Below are positions 1 through 10,065 of a stretch of DNA of 34,572 nt, one piece after another. Position numbers and translations under genes: made by a program. The stretch is from Chloroflexota bacterium (GTDB taxonomy: Bacteria > Patescibacteriota > Saccharimonadia > Saccharimonadales > Saccharimonadaceae). The stretch covers positions 1 through 34,572 of the forward strand of contig SEAL01000007.1 of assembly GCA_004145215.1 (NCBI GenBank), given 5' to 3'. The notes below the pieces were generated by a model. It saw only the letters and a list, made by a program, of their open reading frames with translations. It was not told the origin of the DNA and did not search any database. How positions within the stretch are numbered: the first letter of the stretch is position 1; each line of letters starts with the position of its first letter.

Positions 1-347
1 ATTTTCTTTTCGGCGTTCAGCCAGACAATATCAATCGGTATTTTCATATCCTTCATCCAAATACCCCACCGCTGATTGTACTCAAACACAAAGAGCATCG
101 CCTGTGAATCAGTCAGTGATTCAGTACCAGACAAACCGAGCACCTGTGCATCTTCAGTCATCGGTGTACGCGCCGTGAATATATGACCGCCTACAACAAT
201 AGAGGTCATTTCATAATCACTATTTGGCGCGGATGTTTTTTGCTGCATCAAAACAGATGCTAGAATCAGCGAAATTATTGCGGCGACGAGAGTAACCACA
301 ATACCGATCAAAAAGAGCCGCTTTTTGCCCTGAACAGCGATTGCCAT
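1..347 (-). CDS. DUF192-like membrane-anchored protein, partial at window edge
   Basis: Translation by eye from ATG at 347: MAIAVQGKKRLFLIGIVVTLVAAIISLILASVLMQQ...MLFVFEYNQRWGIWMKDMKIPIDIVWLNAEKK; the W-M-K-x-M-x-x-P-I-D-I-V-W-L motif is typical of DUF192. Runs off the left edge. Confidence 0.75.
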   Translation of the reverse strand, partial: MAIAVQGKKRLFLIGIVVTLVAAIISLILASVLMQQKTSAPNSDYEMTSIVVGGHIFTARTPMTEDAQVLGLSGTESLTDSQAMLFVFEYNQRWGIWMKDMKIPIDIVWLNAEKK

Positions 348-379
348 GGTATCAGTATACCACTGCAACCACAAGCATA

Positions 380-1285
380 TTACGCGCCGACTTTGTCTTT
401 TTTGTTACGACGTTTGGCGTTACGTTCAACGTATTCAATAATCTTTGTTGCGACATCTCGACGAGTCACCAATTCTGGCGTCTTTAGACTGGCCGATGAG
501 TTAACTTCTAGAACCAATGGTCCATTGCTACTACGCATCATATCGACTCCACAGATCGGCAAGCCCATCGCCTTTGCAGCTTTGATGGCTGTTTTCGTTT
601 CTTCTTCGGTTAGTTTGACTGCACTTCCCTCGCCACCCTGGTGAGTATTACTGCGAAAATCACCATCTAAACTTTGGCGCTTCACACTAGCAACGACGCG
701 ACTACCGACGACGAGCGCACGAATATCTTCTCCGGCTGATTCTTTGACAAATTCCTGTACCAAAAAGTTCACACCTTCGACATAAAAGGCTTGCATTACG
801 GCCTTTGCTGCCTTTGGTGTTTCGGCGAGTACAACTCCATTACCGTGAGTTCCACGGGCTACTTTGATAATTAGCGGCGTGCCACCAGCTAGCTCTACGA
901 CATCTTCAAAGTTTGCCGTTTCACGGGCGAACACAGTCTTTGGAATACCAACGCCAGCTTTTGCCAAGATTTGGTATGCGCGCAGCTTGTCGCGAGATCG
1001 GACGATTGCAATCGAACTAGCCGTTGCGTACGCACCTTGATTTTCGAATTGCCGAACGATAGCCGTTCCGTATTTTGTATAGCTCTGCGCAATGCGTGGA
1101 ATGACAGCGTCAAATTCGTCTAGTGACTCACCCTTATAGCGAACAACTGGGTGATTCTTTTCGATTGAAACATAGCACTTTGCATAATTAATAACTCGGA
1201 CCTCATGGCCACGAGCTCGGGCAACCTCTTTGAGGCGTCGTGTTGAATAGTTAGCTCCACCCTTGGATAAAATCGCGATTTTCAT
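380..1285 (-). CDS. rimK: RimK-family ATP-grasp ligase
   Basis: 301 aa; MKIAILSKGG..., FDAVIPRI, RDKLRAYQILAKAGV, GVVLAETPKAAKAVMQAF, LVQEFVKESAGEDIRALVVG, GVDMMRS..GPLVLEVNSS match RimK along the full length; SD-like GGAGAC upstream. Confidence 0.93.
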   Translation of the reverse strand: MKIAILSKGGANYSTRRLKEVARARGHEVRVINYAKCYVSIEKNHPVVRYKGESLDEFDAVIPRIAQSYTKYGTAIVRQFENQGAYATASSIAIVRSRDKLRAYQILAKAGVGIPKTVFARETANFEDVVELAGGTPLIIKVARGTHGNGVVLAETPKAAKAVMQAFYVEGVNFLVQEFVKESAGEDIRALVVGSRVVASVKRQSLDGDFRSNTHQGGEGSAVKLTEEETKTAIKAAKAMGLPICGVDMMRSSNGPLVLEVNSSASLKTPELVTRRDVATKIIEYVERNAKRRNKKDKVGA

Positions 1286-1294
1286 TTTCGTCTC

Positions 1295-1804
1295 CTAGCC
1301 TATTTGGTTTTCGTAGTGATCTTTGTGGAATTTATACGGATTGATTGATAGTTCGTCGTTCAGTGTTTTATTTTCTGGTGAAACCGCGTCGGCGTATTCT
1401 ATATCTCTGACATCGACAATGAACTTTCCACTGAGCGAGCGTCTACCTATTAACATAGCGAATTTGTTTCTTGACCTATCTGATAGGTTAAAATTGACTC
1501 GTATGCGACGATTCTTTATCCTAACACTAAACTGAGCTCTATATCGTATCTGCTGATGGCCGGTTGCACCCCTGACAAGTGCAACATTGTACTCTTTGCA
1601 TTCTATAACATTACCAGTATAGAACGAAGAGCCCGGCCCGAATAATTTAAATCGCAAAATATTATCTGATCCAACATGTATATCGCTCACCCATATCGAA
1701 GAGCTGTCAGCTCCAGTGTCAACCTTTGCCGGCACACGATCAGCGTGGTCAATGATATCGACAGACACATTCCGTCCTATTATAGTCAGATCATTTTTTA
1801 TCAT
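1295..1804 (-). CDS. RimK-associated retropepsin-like protease (PF05618, 'ATP-dependent zinc protease' family)
   Basis: 169 aa with VPAKVDTGADSSSIWV (D-T-G-A motif) and GRRSLSGKFIVDV; directly upstream of rimK in the same operon. Confidence 0.8.
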   Translation of the reverse strand: MIKNDLTIIGRNVSVDIIDHADRVPAKVDTGADSSSIWVSDIHVGSDNILRFKLFGPGSSFYTGNVIECKEYNVALVRGATGHQQIRYRAQFSVRIKNRRIRVNFNLSDRSRNKFAMLIGRRSLSGKFIVDVRDIEYADAVSPENKTLNDELSINPYKFHKDHYENQIG

Positions 1805-1885
1805 TAATACAATTATAACATGTATTTATAATAATTACAATATTTATGCTTGACTTTTAGTCATTCTGACCGTCATAATAATCCA

Positions 1886-3118
1886 ATGCAGCCTTCCTAT
1901 ATTTACATTGTCGGCAAACCAGACAGCAAATCTACCGCCCCCGCTATCATCAGATCTTTGGGGTATTACGTTGGTATCTTGCAGGATAAAAAGATACACA
2001 TAGCTAACCCGTCCGACTACGACCGGATAGAGCATGTCGACTTTGAAAAATTGGACGAAGAATTAGCCAGGCTCGATTCGCTCAATTTAAATGTTCGCGG
2101 GCTAATATGTACATTCGAAAACTATGTCATTGCAAAAGCAAAATTAGGACACCACTTCAATGTGCCCGCACCATCAATTGAATCGGCAGAACTATCAACA
2201 GATAAAGCACTGATGCGCCGAGCTTTTCTCGACACCGATACCTCAATTTCACCTAATTATGCATCGATTGACTCTCTCGATCAGGCACTTCAATTTGCTC
2301 GTCAACATAGCTATCCTTTTATTATTAAACCGACCAATTTAGTGAAAAGTCTATTGGTTTTGAAGTGCGAAAATGAACAGCAACTGCGCGAACGGTTCGA
2401 ATTCGCCGCAAACACGATCGATTCTTTGTATAAAAAATATAATATTCATGGGCGCGAGCCACAACTAATCATAGAAGAGTTTATAGTTGGCCGTCAGTAC
2501 TCCGTAGCGGCGTTCGTGGACGAGAAAGGAACGCCCCACTTTAGCGATGGAATCGTACAATTAATCAATGCGCAAGATATTGGCGTCGATGACAATTATC
2601 TATATAGCCGAACACTTCCCGCCGAGCTTTCGAATCATGTAGAGCGCGAAATGATTCGCGTATCAGAGATCGGTGTCAAAGCGCTAAAGATGCGGTCAAT
2701 CCCCGCCCACATCGAACTAATGCATGGTCCTGACGGTGTAAAGATTATTGAAATCGGCGCGCGAATCGGCGGTTATCGACCTCGTATGTACACCCTCACC
2801 TACGGTGCAGACCTGACTGCACAAGAGATCGCATTGGCGATTGGCGAGCAGCCCAAATTTGATGGTACCTTCCAATCATATTGCGCAGTCTACGAACTGT
2901 TTTCAAGTAAAGAGGGTGTTTTCGATTCTATAGACGGAGAATTTGACCCAACCGCGCTAGCCTACTATCGCGTCGTCGCAAAACCTGGCCACCTGACCGG
3001 TCCGGCAAAAGACGGTTATAAAGCTGCCGCCATAATAATCGTCAGCCAAGCAGATAAAGTACTTTTTCGTGAAATCTGCCATTCTGTCGAAAAGGCTACA
3101 GTAAGGATACGTCCTTGA
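1886..3118 (+). CDS. ATP-grasp domain carboxylate-amine ligase-like protein
   Basis: ORF 1850..3118 with likely start ATG at 1886 (MQPSYIYIVGKPD). Contains YPFIIKPTNLVKS, LIIEEFIVGRQYSVAAFVDEKG, HIELMHGPDGVKIIEIGARIGGYRP (ATP-grasp). Confidence 0.85.
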   Translation: MQPSYIYIVGKPDSKSTAPAIIRSLGYYVGILQDKKIHIANPSDYDRIEHVDFEKLDEELARLDSLNLNVRGLICTFENYVIAKAKLGHHFNVPAPSIESAELSTDKALMRRAFLDTDTSISPNYASIDSLDQALQFARQHSYPFIIKPTNLVKSLLVLKCENEQQLRERFEFAANTIDSLYKKYNIHGREPQLIIEEFIVGRQYSVAAFVDEKGTPHFSDGIVQLINAQDIGVDDNYLYSRTLPAELSNHVEREMIRVSEIGVKALKMRSIPAHIELMHGPDGVKIIEIGARIGGYRPRMYTLTYGADLTAQEIALAIGEQPKFDGTFQSYCAVYELFSSKEGVFDSIDGEFDPTALAYYRVVAKPGHLTGPAKDGYKAAAIIIVSQADKVLFREICHSVEKATVRIRP

Positions 3119-4119
3119 ATATCGCACACCTCCTGCCAAACAGCGTCATCTACCCGCTTCCAGCGCATAATGGTCGCTATGATTGGGTACTACAGTTAGC
3201 GACGCTGCAACGCCAGGCTGGACATACGGTTACCATCTATAGCAACAAACAATCGCGGTTTGATAACGGCATACAATCGCAAGGAATCAAAACCGTAGGC
3301 TACGACAAAAAAGATAATAATATTGCGCTTTTGAAACTGGCGCTTGAAAACAATCACAATATCTATCATAGTCACTACGACGAACTTCATTACGAGGTGG
3401 CTCATTTAACGAAAAAGCCGATCGTCGCTACCCAACATTGGTGGCCGTCAGAAAATACAATACGACTCGCCGCAGAAACGCTCCCGCATACCGTCTGGGC
3501 GGTTCCTCCAACGAAATATATGTATGATTTTGACCGTGCACATAACATACAAACCAATAACTTTATTCATCATGGGATAGATTTGAGCTTCTATACAAAA
3601 ACAATTAGCAGAAAATCCGATAGGTTACTTTTCGTTGGTCGCATTTCGCCAGAAAAAAATCTTGAACTAGCCATTGCCGCTGCGATAGCTAGCGATAGCC
3701 CGCTCGATATCGTTGGCAAAATCACTAGTAAAAATATCGATTATTGGAATACATTAAAGGACGATATCGATGGTCAACAAATACGCTACCTTGGGTCAAA
3801 AAACCGCGAGGAAGTGAGGGATCTTTATAGTACAGCTCGTGCTGTCATTTTTCCATCAGGAGCAAACGAAGCATTCGGCCTAGTAGGAATCGAATCTCAA
3901 GCATGTGGAACGCCTGTCATAGCAAAGCGAGGCGGATCCAGGAGCGAATTGATGATAGATGAAAAAACAGGCTACCTATGCGACTCATTGCAAGATTTCA
4001 CTACGGCTATCAAGCATATTGATCTCATTAAATCAGAGAATTGTATTGTATTTGCGCAGCAATTTGACGTCAGAAAGATGGCGGACAACTACACAGAGTT
4101 ATACAAAATCCTGATTTGA
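3115..4119 (+). CDS. glycosyltransferase family 4-like protein
   Basis: TTG start overlapping the previous stop; LLFVGRISPEKNLELAIAAA, AVIFPSGANEAFGLVGIESQACGTPVIAKRGGSRSELMIDEKTGYLC. Confidence 0.9.
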   Translation: MNIAHLLPNSVIYPLPAHNGRYDWVLQLATLQRQAGHTVTIYSNKQSRFDNGIQSQGIKTVGYDKKDNNIALLKLALENNHNIYHSHYDELHYEVAHLTKKPIVATQHWWPSENTIRLAAETLPHTVWAVPPTKYMYDFDRAHNIQTNNFIHHGIDLSFYTKTISRKSDRLLFVGRISPEKNLELAIAAAIASDSPLDIVGKITSKNIDYWNTLKDDIDGQQIRYLGSKNREEVRDLYSTARAVIFPSGANEAFGLVGIESQACGTPVIAKRGGSRSELMIDEKTGYLCDSLQDFTTAIKHIDLIKSENCIVFAQQFDVRKMADNYTELYKILI

Positions 4120-4845
4120 CTAGGCTTCATATTTCGATTTTTTAGTAAAACTATTTCGAACATAATCACCGGCAACTCCAGCTTTAAATGATCCGCCTGT
4201 CGTCGATAAAAACGTCATATGCTGCAAGTAGCGCAGAGGATTTTCGTTGAATAACGAGTCGTTATGAATTGGATCTTTAAAAATCTTTACATCTGCAACA
4301 GCCGTACCTCCAACATTAAACATATTACCGTAATATGTTCTGAATTGATAAAGAGGACCATTTGATTTTTCGTACATAGATCGGACATTCTTTTTAGATA
4401 ACACCATCGGGGTATGCAGTTCATAGCTAATAGGTTCATGGCTATCTTTTGCTACTAATAATTCATATAACAACTTCATCCTTGCGATGTAATCCGAGCC
4501 CTCGGGGTATCGCTCTTCATAGCAAGCGATGACATCTCGCATGTATCCAAAATGTAATGCTGGCATTTTTTGAACTGCTTTCATGATGAAAAAATCGTCA
4601 TTCATCATCAAAAACTCATCACTAACTTGATCCGACAAGGCTGCAGTGGCCATATTTCTCGCCCAATTCACATGCTTTGTATCGCTTTGCGCAACAGCAA
4701 CGTGCGTTACGTTCCTTGCCCAGTCTGGCTTTTCACCTACAAGTATAACCTTATCATGAGGTATATTTTCTAGAGATCGTAATGAATACCGTAATTCTTC
4801 GGAGTTATTTTCGGGGCTGTTTTTGACGATGTAGACTATATTCAT
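4120..4845 (-). CDS. Stealth/GT-A-like glycosyl (phospho)transferase-like protein
   Basis: LRYSLRSLENIPHDKVILVGEKPDWA and DEFLMMNDDFFIM resemble Stealth/GT-A motifs. Confidence 0.55.
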   Translation of the reverse strand: MNIVYIVKNSPENNSEELRYSLRSLENIPHDKVILVGEKPDWARNVTHVAVAQSDTKHVNWARNMATAALSDQVSDEFLMMNDDFFIMKAVQKMPALHFGYMRDVIACYEERYPEGSDYIARMKLLYELLVAKDSHEPISYELHTPMVLSKKNVRSMYEKSNGPLYQFRTYYGNMFNVGGTAVADVKIFKDPIHNDSLFNENPLRYLQHMTFLSTTGGSFKAGVAGDYVRNSFTKKSKYEA

Positions 4846-4888
4846 TCTTGATCACTAGCCCATTATATTGACGCCGTATTGTAAATAT

Positions 4889-4917
4889 ATTATAGCATAC
4901 AATATGTATATTATCAA
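4889..4917 (-). promoter_or_regulatory. sigma70-type promoter for 4120..4845
   Basis: Minus strand TTGATA-N17-TATAAT (4912-4917 and 4889-4894), upstream of ATG at 4845. Confidence 0.65.
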
Positions 4918-4932
4918 GCATAGAGTGCTACC

Positions 4933-7482
4933 TTAGATTCGCAAGAATGCAGCCATTTTATCGATCTCACCCTTGCGATTACCCATCGCACTTGTGAGGT
5001 CTTCGTTGGCGCGTATATCCTTGATAGCCTTTGTAAGTAATTCTTGGATCTGAGGCGTTTGTGCACTACTATTCATTTTAATTACGTCATTCAGAATAGC
5101 GAGGGTATCCGAGTCATTGCCAAGCAGTCCCTTTGCGTCAAACTTATTTGCGCTCAATGCGGCGATCATTGCATTTTCCATACCTGCACGCCCAAACCCA
5201 CCAGGCAACCCTTGACCAGCCTGATCGAGTAAACTCGCGCTCCAATAGGTAGGTTTTGCAGAATTGGACTTCATTGCATCAATAAATGCCGTTCGCAAGA
5301 ATTCATCAGACGTAGATGATAAGTCGATATCTTGCGACAGCTTGTTGATAGCACCGACGTTTCCGCCACCAGCAATCTTCTTGATGGCAACTTCCTGGAT
5401 TTCAGGGTTCATTGCAATACCTTTAACTGATATTCCTCGCGCCAACTGATCCAAATCAGCTGCAGACGGGTTGGTGACATCGATCATCAAATCAAGATTT
5501 TTCAAGTTTTCTGAACGATCATCGACGCGCGCCTTGATAGCACTCGCAATAGCACGTGCCTCTCCCCCATTAGTATCAATACCAGCCGCCTTCTTCTGAA
5601 GTGCTACGTTCTTTTCAATTGCGTCGGACAATTGTCGATTCACGACGTATTTCGCAGACTGCGCCGCACGAGCATCAAGTGCCGAGGCTTCAGTGGCTTG
5701 GCTAACTTGACTATTCACAGACCGGTAAAGGCCAGCGTTCATACCTGCTTTTGCCTCTTCTTTTTCACGCATATCTTGTGCTTTTAATGCCTCGGTCGTC
5801 ATATCTTGACCGTAGCTAAATGCGTTTGCTGCGCGGACTTGATTAGACATTCGACGCTGACTTCGACTCTCATGCCCAACATTGCCCGTAAGCACCTCTT
5901 GATGATGGCGGTCGGCAGCCTTGTCAGTAGCGTCATCAAATGCATGGATATTATGCTTTCGCGCTCGATCGCCTAATGCCTTATTTGCCCTCAGTCCGGT
6001 AGCCGTTAATCGCCTGAATCCAGTCGCGCCGTGTGGCATACGCGCAACGGCCTGTGCAACCTTGCCCTTCCTTTTTTCGTCTGCCTTCTCGTTCGCCCAG
6101 CTGCGGGTGCGATCAATCATACCCTTGCTTGGGTTGTTGACCATACCAGCAATACGACCCAGTAGCCCTCCGCTGAATTTTACTAACAGCGGCGTAATAA
6201 CGATTGGTGCGATCTGCACGAACATACCCAGCAGTAGAATCGACATGTCTGTTGCTGTCTGGATAATGAGTGAACCAGCCAACTGAGAACCACCGAATAT
6301 CACCGAAAAGATCGGATAGAGCAGCATCATGGTCATAAAGATGTCTTTCCACTTTTCAAACCATTTTTCGGTGTTTGGCAGTAAATAGGCGACAAAGGCG
6401 AGTGGCGACACGGCGATCAGGATAACGATAATCGCTTGTCGGGCCGCCAGCACAAGTAGCGCAACGACAATCGCAATTAATACGCCGACCAAGAATGGCA
6501 GCAGTAACACAGTCGAGCTAAGCACCGCCGCACCACCTGCAATTGCAGTTAAACCAGCAATCGCACCGATAGTACCACCGGACAGAATGAATGTTGTGAC
6601 ACTTTCCCAGCTAGTAACTTGCGTGTTGGCTGCTGTGTTGTTTCCAACTAACTGGCCCCGCAGATCAACGAATGCTTGCTGTAAATTGTGCCCGAGGATG
6701 TTCGAAAGATCGACTGCAATAGCACATACATAGTACGACAAGTTCACGAGCAGCGCCGCGACGATCAGACGCGGCAAGAGTTTTTTAATATTGTAGTTAC
6801 TAAATCCGACCCCACTGAGCTGTGAATAAATGATGATCAAAAACGCAAAAACAAACGCGATGTTCGCAAAACCGCGCATAATATCCCACATCCTATACAG
6901 TGGACTTGTCGTATCGAGAGTAACGGATCTGACTTCCATGAATCCACTCAACAGATCAAAGATCTTGTCCATCATCCACGCTAGGAACCGTGATACTGGA
7001 CAAACGATCCAACCAACTCCCTGAATAGCACATTGCGTTTCACCAGATTGTTCACCCATGAATCCGCGCGTCCCGAGTGATCGCGATTCACCCCCTGCAT
7101 CCACACTTACCGTTCTGGCTGCCTGTGGATTGGTGTACGTATTTGGTGGCGCAAAATTATAACTACGGAAGGTTGCGTCGAATTCCTGTGTCATATCGGC
7201 GTCTTGCGGAATAAAGATAACATGTGCAACGCCTTGGTCGGGTTGCTTGTAGACAAAGGTTTGCGAACCTGTCGGGACATCCGGTACCGAATCCGTAATC
7301 GGTTCATACGTTTGGTTTTGGTATTTAAGGTTAGTGCCGTCCCACTGGACGTCGGCAGCGAATGTTGTCGGCGCCGTCGCGATGTTCCAGAAAAAAACTG
7401 ACAGGATCACAGCCAGAAAAGAGAGGGTAATTTTGCCAAAAGAAAAATTACCGATTGCAGGCAATCGTAGTACTTCCCACAT
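4933..7482 (-). CDS. TrbL/VirB6-like polytopic membrane protein (type IV secretion-like)
   Basis: 849 aa; N-terminal signal/TM, Cys-pair segment, multi-TM core with AARQAIIVILIAVSPLAFVAYLLPNTEKWFEKWKDIFMTMMLLYPIFSVIFGGSQLAG, hydrophilic C-terminal half; typical CPR TrbL/VirB6-like architecture. Confidence 0.75.
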   Translation of the reverse strand: MWEVLRLPAIGNFSFGKITLSFLAVILSVFFWNIATAPTTFAADVQWDGTNLKYQNQTYEPITDSVPDVPTGSQTFVYKQPDQGVAHVIFIPQDADMTQEFDATFRSYNFAPPNTYTNPQAARTVSVDAGGESRSLGTRGFMGEQSGETQCAIQGVGWIVCPVSRFLAWMMDKIFDLLSGFMEVRSVTLDTTSPLYRMWDIMRGFANIAFVFAFLIIIYSQLSGVGFSNYNIKKLLPRLIVAALLVNLSYYVCAIAVDLSNILGHNLQQAFVDLRGQLVGNNTAANTQVTSWESVTTFILSGGTIGAIAGLTAIAGGAAVLSSTVLLLPFLVGVLIAIVVALLVLAARQAIIVILIAVSPLAFVAYLLPNTEKWFEKWKDIFMTMMLLYPIFSVIFGGSQLAGSLIIQTATDMSILLLGMFVQIAPIVITPLLVKFSGGLLGRIAGMVNNPSKGMIDRTRSWANEKADEKRKGKVAQAVARMPHGATGFRRLTATGLRANKALGDRARKHNIHAFDDATDKAADRHHQEVLTGNVGHESRSQRRMSNQVRAANAFSYGQDMTTEALKAQDMREKEEAKAGMNAGLYRSVNSQVSQATEASALDARAAQSAKYVVNRQLSDAIEKNVALQKKAAGIDTNGGEARAIASAIKARVDDRSENLKNLDLMIDVTNPSAADLDQLARGISVKGIAMNPEIQEVAIKKIAGGGNVGAINKLSQDIDLSSTSDEFLRTAFIDAMKSNSAKPTYWSASLLDQAGQGLPGGFGRAGMENAMIAALSANKFDAKGLLGNDSDTLAILNDVIKMNSSAQTPQIQELLTKAIKDIRANEDLTSAMGNRKGEIDKMAAFLRI

Positions 7483-7491
7483 AACTCTGTT

Positions 7492-7527
7492 ATTATACGA
7501 CTTTTTAGTCTAATATACAAGTATATT
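7492..7527 (-). promoter_or_regulatory. promoter of TrbL-like gene with palindrome overlapping -35
   Basis: Minus strand TTGTAT(7520-7515)-N17-TATAAT(7497-7492), ATG 9 nt downstream; -35 lies inside perfect inverted repeat AATATAC-AA-GTATATT (7512-7527). Confidence 0.6.
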
Positions 7528-7596
7528 GTGAATAATAGAAACACAAGCGTGTTATCTGTGGAAATATCATTTTTGTGTCAGCAAAATACAAATAGT

Positions 7597-10017
7597 TTAT
7601 TCAGCTTTGTTGGATTTGGACAATCGCCATATGACAATGCCAATCAGCAATATTCCCAAAAACGCGAATGCCAAGAACGCGATATCGCGCAGGAAGTATA
7701 GCACTGCCGCAGATGCCGCAACGACACCCCACCAGACAGCCCAGCTCTTGCCGTATACAAAACCAGCGATCAGTAACGCCAGATGTTCAACCAGGAACAG
7801 TAGCGAATAGCCTTCTCCGTATAGTAGAGCGTACGATGCTGTGATTGTCGTAATAACACCCATCGCAATAACAGCACGCGGAATCAGTTCGTGTCGCAAG
7901 TAAGCAATTACTACAACTGTTATCGCCCACCAGTGTGCGTAAAATACTAAATTAAGTTCTGGCCACGCGACAGCAACCAGGCGCTGCATGCCAAACGTAG
8001 CGACATAAGCCGCAACTTCACCGTACTGCGCGTCTTTACGGCGATATGCCTCTGCGGCAACAGTTAATGCAGCAATAACGATAATCAGTGCGGCCGTCGT
8101 GCGAACAGCAATATCAGACGCAAACAGGTGTGTTATCGCGGTCACACCCAGAATAATCCACGTTCCGTAGAGGAGTATTTTTTGCCGTTCAGTGTCCGAT
8201 TCGGCGACCGTCAGCCATTGATACGCATAGACCATTCCAGCAGAAATCAATCCCGTGACGACAGCCAACCACATCGACGAAACGTCAGCAGTCACCATAC
8301 CAGCCCAGACAGCAACGACTAACGTACCTGCCGCAACTGCCGTGAGCGCAGTCTGTTTTAACATATAACTAGCTGCGAATAACAAAACCGTCAGTATCGA
8401 GAATGTAATAGATTGGCCAGCAGAATCCAACATGACACCGATAATACCTGCGATCGTCAAAAAGCTGATGAATCCGACAGAAACAAACCCTTGCGCCTCT
8501 GTAGAATGACGCCGCGCCCAGGCGTAATATAATCCTAGTAGCGTCGATGCAACTGCAATAAAGTATGCAACGATCCAGCCCCAATCTAGTGGCGGCATGA
8601 TAATATCACGACCAACGATAAACGGCAGTATAGCAAGCGCAACCAGGCCGGCTGATCCAAAAACTGATCGACGTATATAGACCGCACTCACCAAGCTGGT
8701 CACCAAAACAGTAATCAAGTTCATAACCGCTAATTGATAAACCTGCTCGCTGGGCGACCAGAATGCCATTGATACGAATTGCAGGACTAACGCCACGGCC
8801 AGCCAGAGCGATTCGTTCGCCTTTCTGTCACTTGTTATTGCGACAGAAATCAGGGAATAAACCGCCTGAAGCGTCGCTGCAATCAAAAATACAATGCCGA
8901 ACTGAACACCGTCACCATTGACCACATCCCAGGCAATCAGCAGAACAGTGATGTGTAGCAATGATCTTGCGATTGATTCAAACAAATACAGACGAGTCTG
9001 GATCCATACAACCAAGTAATGTGCCGTCGCAACACTAAATACGATTTGGTAATCCGTTACACTCAGCCGATCGAACAGTGCCAAGCTAGCAAGTAACGCG
9101 AACGGCGTCACGATCTGCCCGGTGCGTTCAACAGGTTCGGCAAATATTTTCGGGAGCCAATCAGGATTAAGCGTAGCAATGACATTTGCCAGCAGTGATA
9201 CGCCAATGATAACGACAAAATACCACATAATTGGCAGTGCTGCCGTGGCAACGCCAGAGCTTGCCAGAGATAGAACGAAGGCGAGGGTCAGATACGAGAC
9301 AACTTGATTCTGCAAGCGAAGTGCGGCAACTGCATATGCCACAAGTCCAACAACAGATGTCAGTAGCCACGCTGCAGCTGCTCCAATTGCCGTGTACTGG
9401 TCCAACGCGATTCCAGCGAACGGCAGCAATGCCAAGCCAGTTCCAGTGAATGCTACTGCCGCTGGCCGTAATTTTGGTTGAGAATTATGGAGGTATAGCC
9501 CAACTCCGTAGAACGCCAGTACGATCAGCCACAGTCCGAACACTTTTGCCGTGTCAGGAACGGCAGCTGCGATAAATGCCGCGCCGGCAGCGACCAACAA
9601 AAAGCTAGCCATATATAGGAGTGCATTCATGTTACGAATCGAACGCCGCTCGTCATCTTCGATGATTTGCTGCTGCGAACGTCCTACGGCTAGCGGTGCA
9701 GCTGACCGAGCATCGGCATTCGCAGTAGGCGCAGCCTCCTGCAAGCCTTGTTCTACAGTTTCATTGACCTGGCCGTCAGGAGTGTGGTGTCCTGCTCCTG
9801 GTCCACTAACCCCCTCGTCAATTAATTTCCGTAACGAATTATCATCAGTATTACCAGCTGCAATATGGTCCTGTAGTTTTTCACCAAAGGCACGATAGCC
9901 ATCCCAGTAGCCTTTTGCATAATCAAACCCGTCACCTTCTCCGCTAGAATTTCCCGAAGTTTTTTTCCATATAACAATTACTGCAATGATGATAAGTAAA
10001 AAGATAAAAAAGCCCAT
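7597..10017 (-). CDS. large polytopic membrane protein, function unknown
   Basis: 806 aa ORF with about 20 hydrophobic segments and a Gly/Ala-rich cytoplasmic linker after the first TM. Confidence 0.8.
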   Translation of the reverse strand: MGFFIFLLIIIAVIVIWKKTSGNSSGEGDGFDYAKGYWDGYRAFGEKLQDHIAAGNTDDNSLRKLIDEGVSGPGAGHHTPDGQVNETVEQGLQEAAPTANADARSAAPLAVGRSQQQIIEDDERRSIRNMNALLYMASFLLVAAGAAFIAAAVPDTAKVFGLWLIVLAFYGVGLYLHNSQPKLRPAAVAFTGTGLALLPFAGIALDQYTAIGAAAAWLLTSVVGLVAYAVAALRLQNQVVSYLTLAFVLSLASSGVATAALPIMWYFVVIIGVSLLANVIATLNPDWLPKIFAEPVERTGQIVTPFALLASLALFDRLSVTDYQIVFSVATAHYLVVWIQTRLYLFESIARSLLHITVLLIAWDVVNGDGVQFGIVFLIAATLQAVYSLISVAITSDRKANESLWLAVALVLQFVSMAFWSPSEQVYQLAVMNLITVLVTSLVSAVYIRRSVFGSAGLVALAILPFIVGRDIIMPPLDWGWIVAYFIAVASTLLGLYYAWARRHSTEAQGFVSVGFISFLTIAGIIGVMLDSAGQSITFSILTVLLFAASYMLKQTALTAVAAGTLVVAVWAGMVTADVSSMWLAVVTGLISAGMVYAYQWLTVAESDTERQKILLYGTWIILGVTAITHLFASDIAVRTTAALIIVIAALTVAAEAYRRKDAQYGEVAAYVATFGMQRLVAVAWPELNLVFYAHWWAITVVVIAYLRHELIPRAVIAMGVITTITASYALLYGEGYSLLFLVEHLALLIAGFVYGKSWAVWWGVVAASAAVLYFLRDIAFLAFAFLGILLIGIVIWRLSKSNKAE

Positions 10018-10065
10018 GAACCGTGTACCCCGTTTAGTACTTAAAGCTTACCACAAACAATCAGT

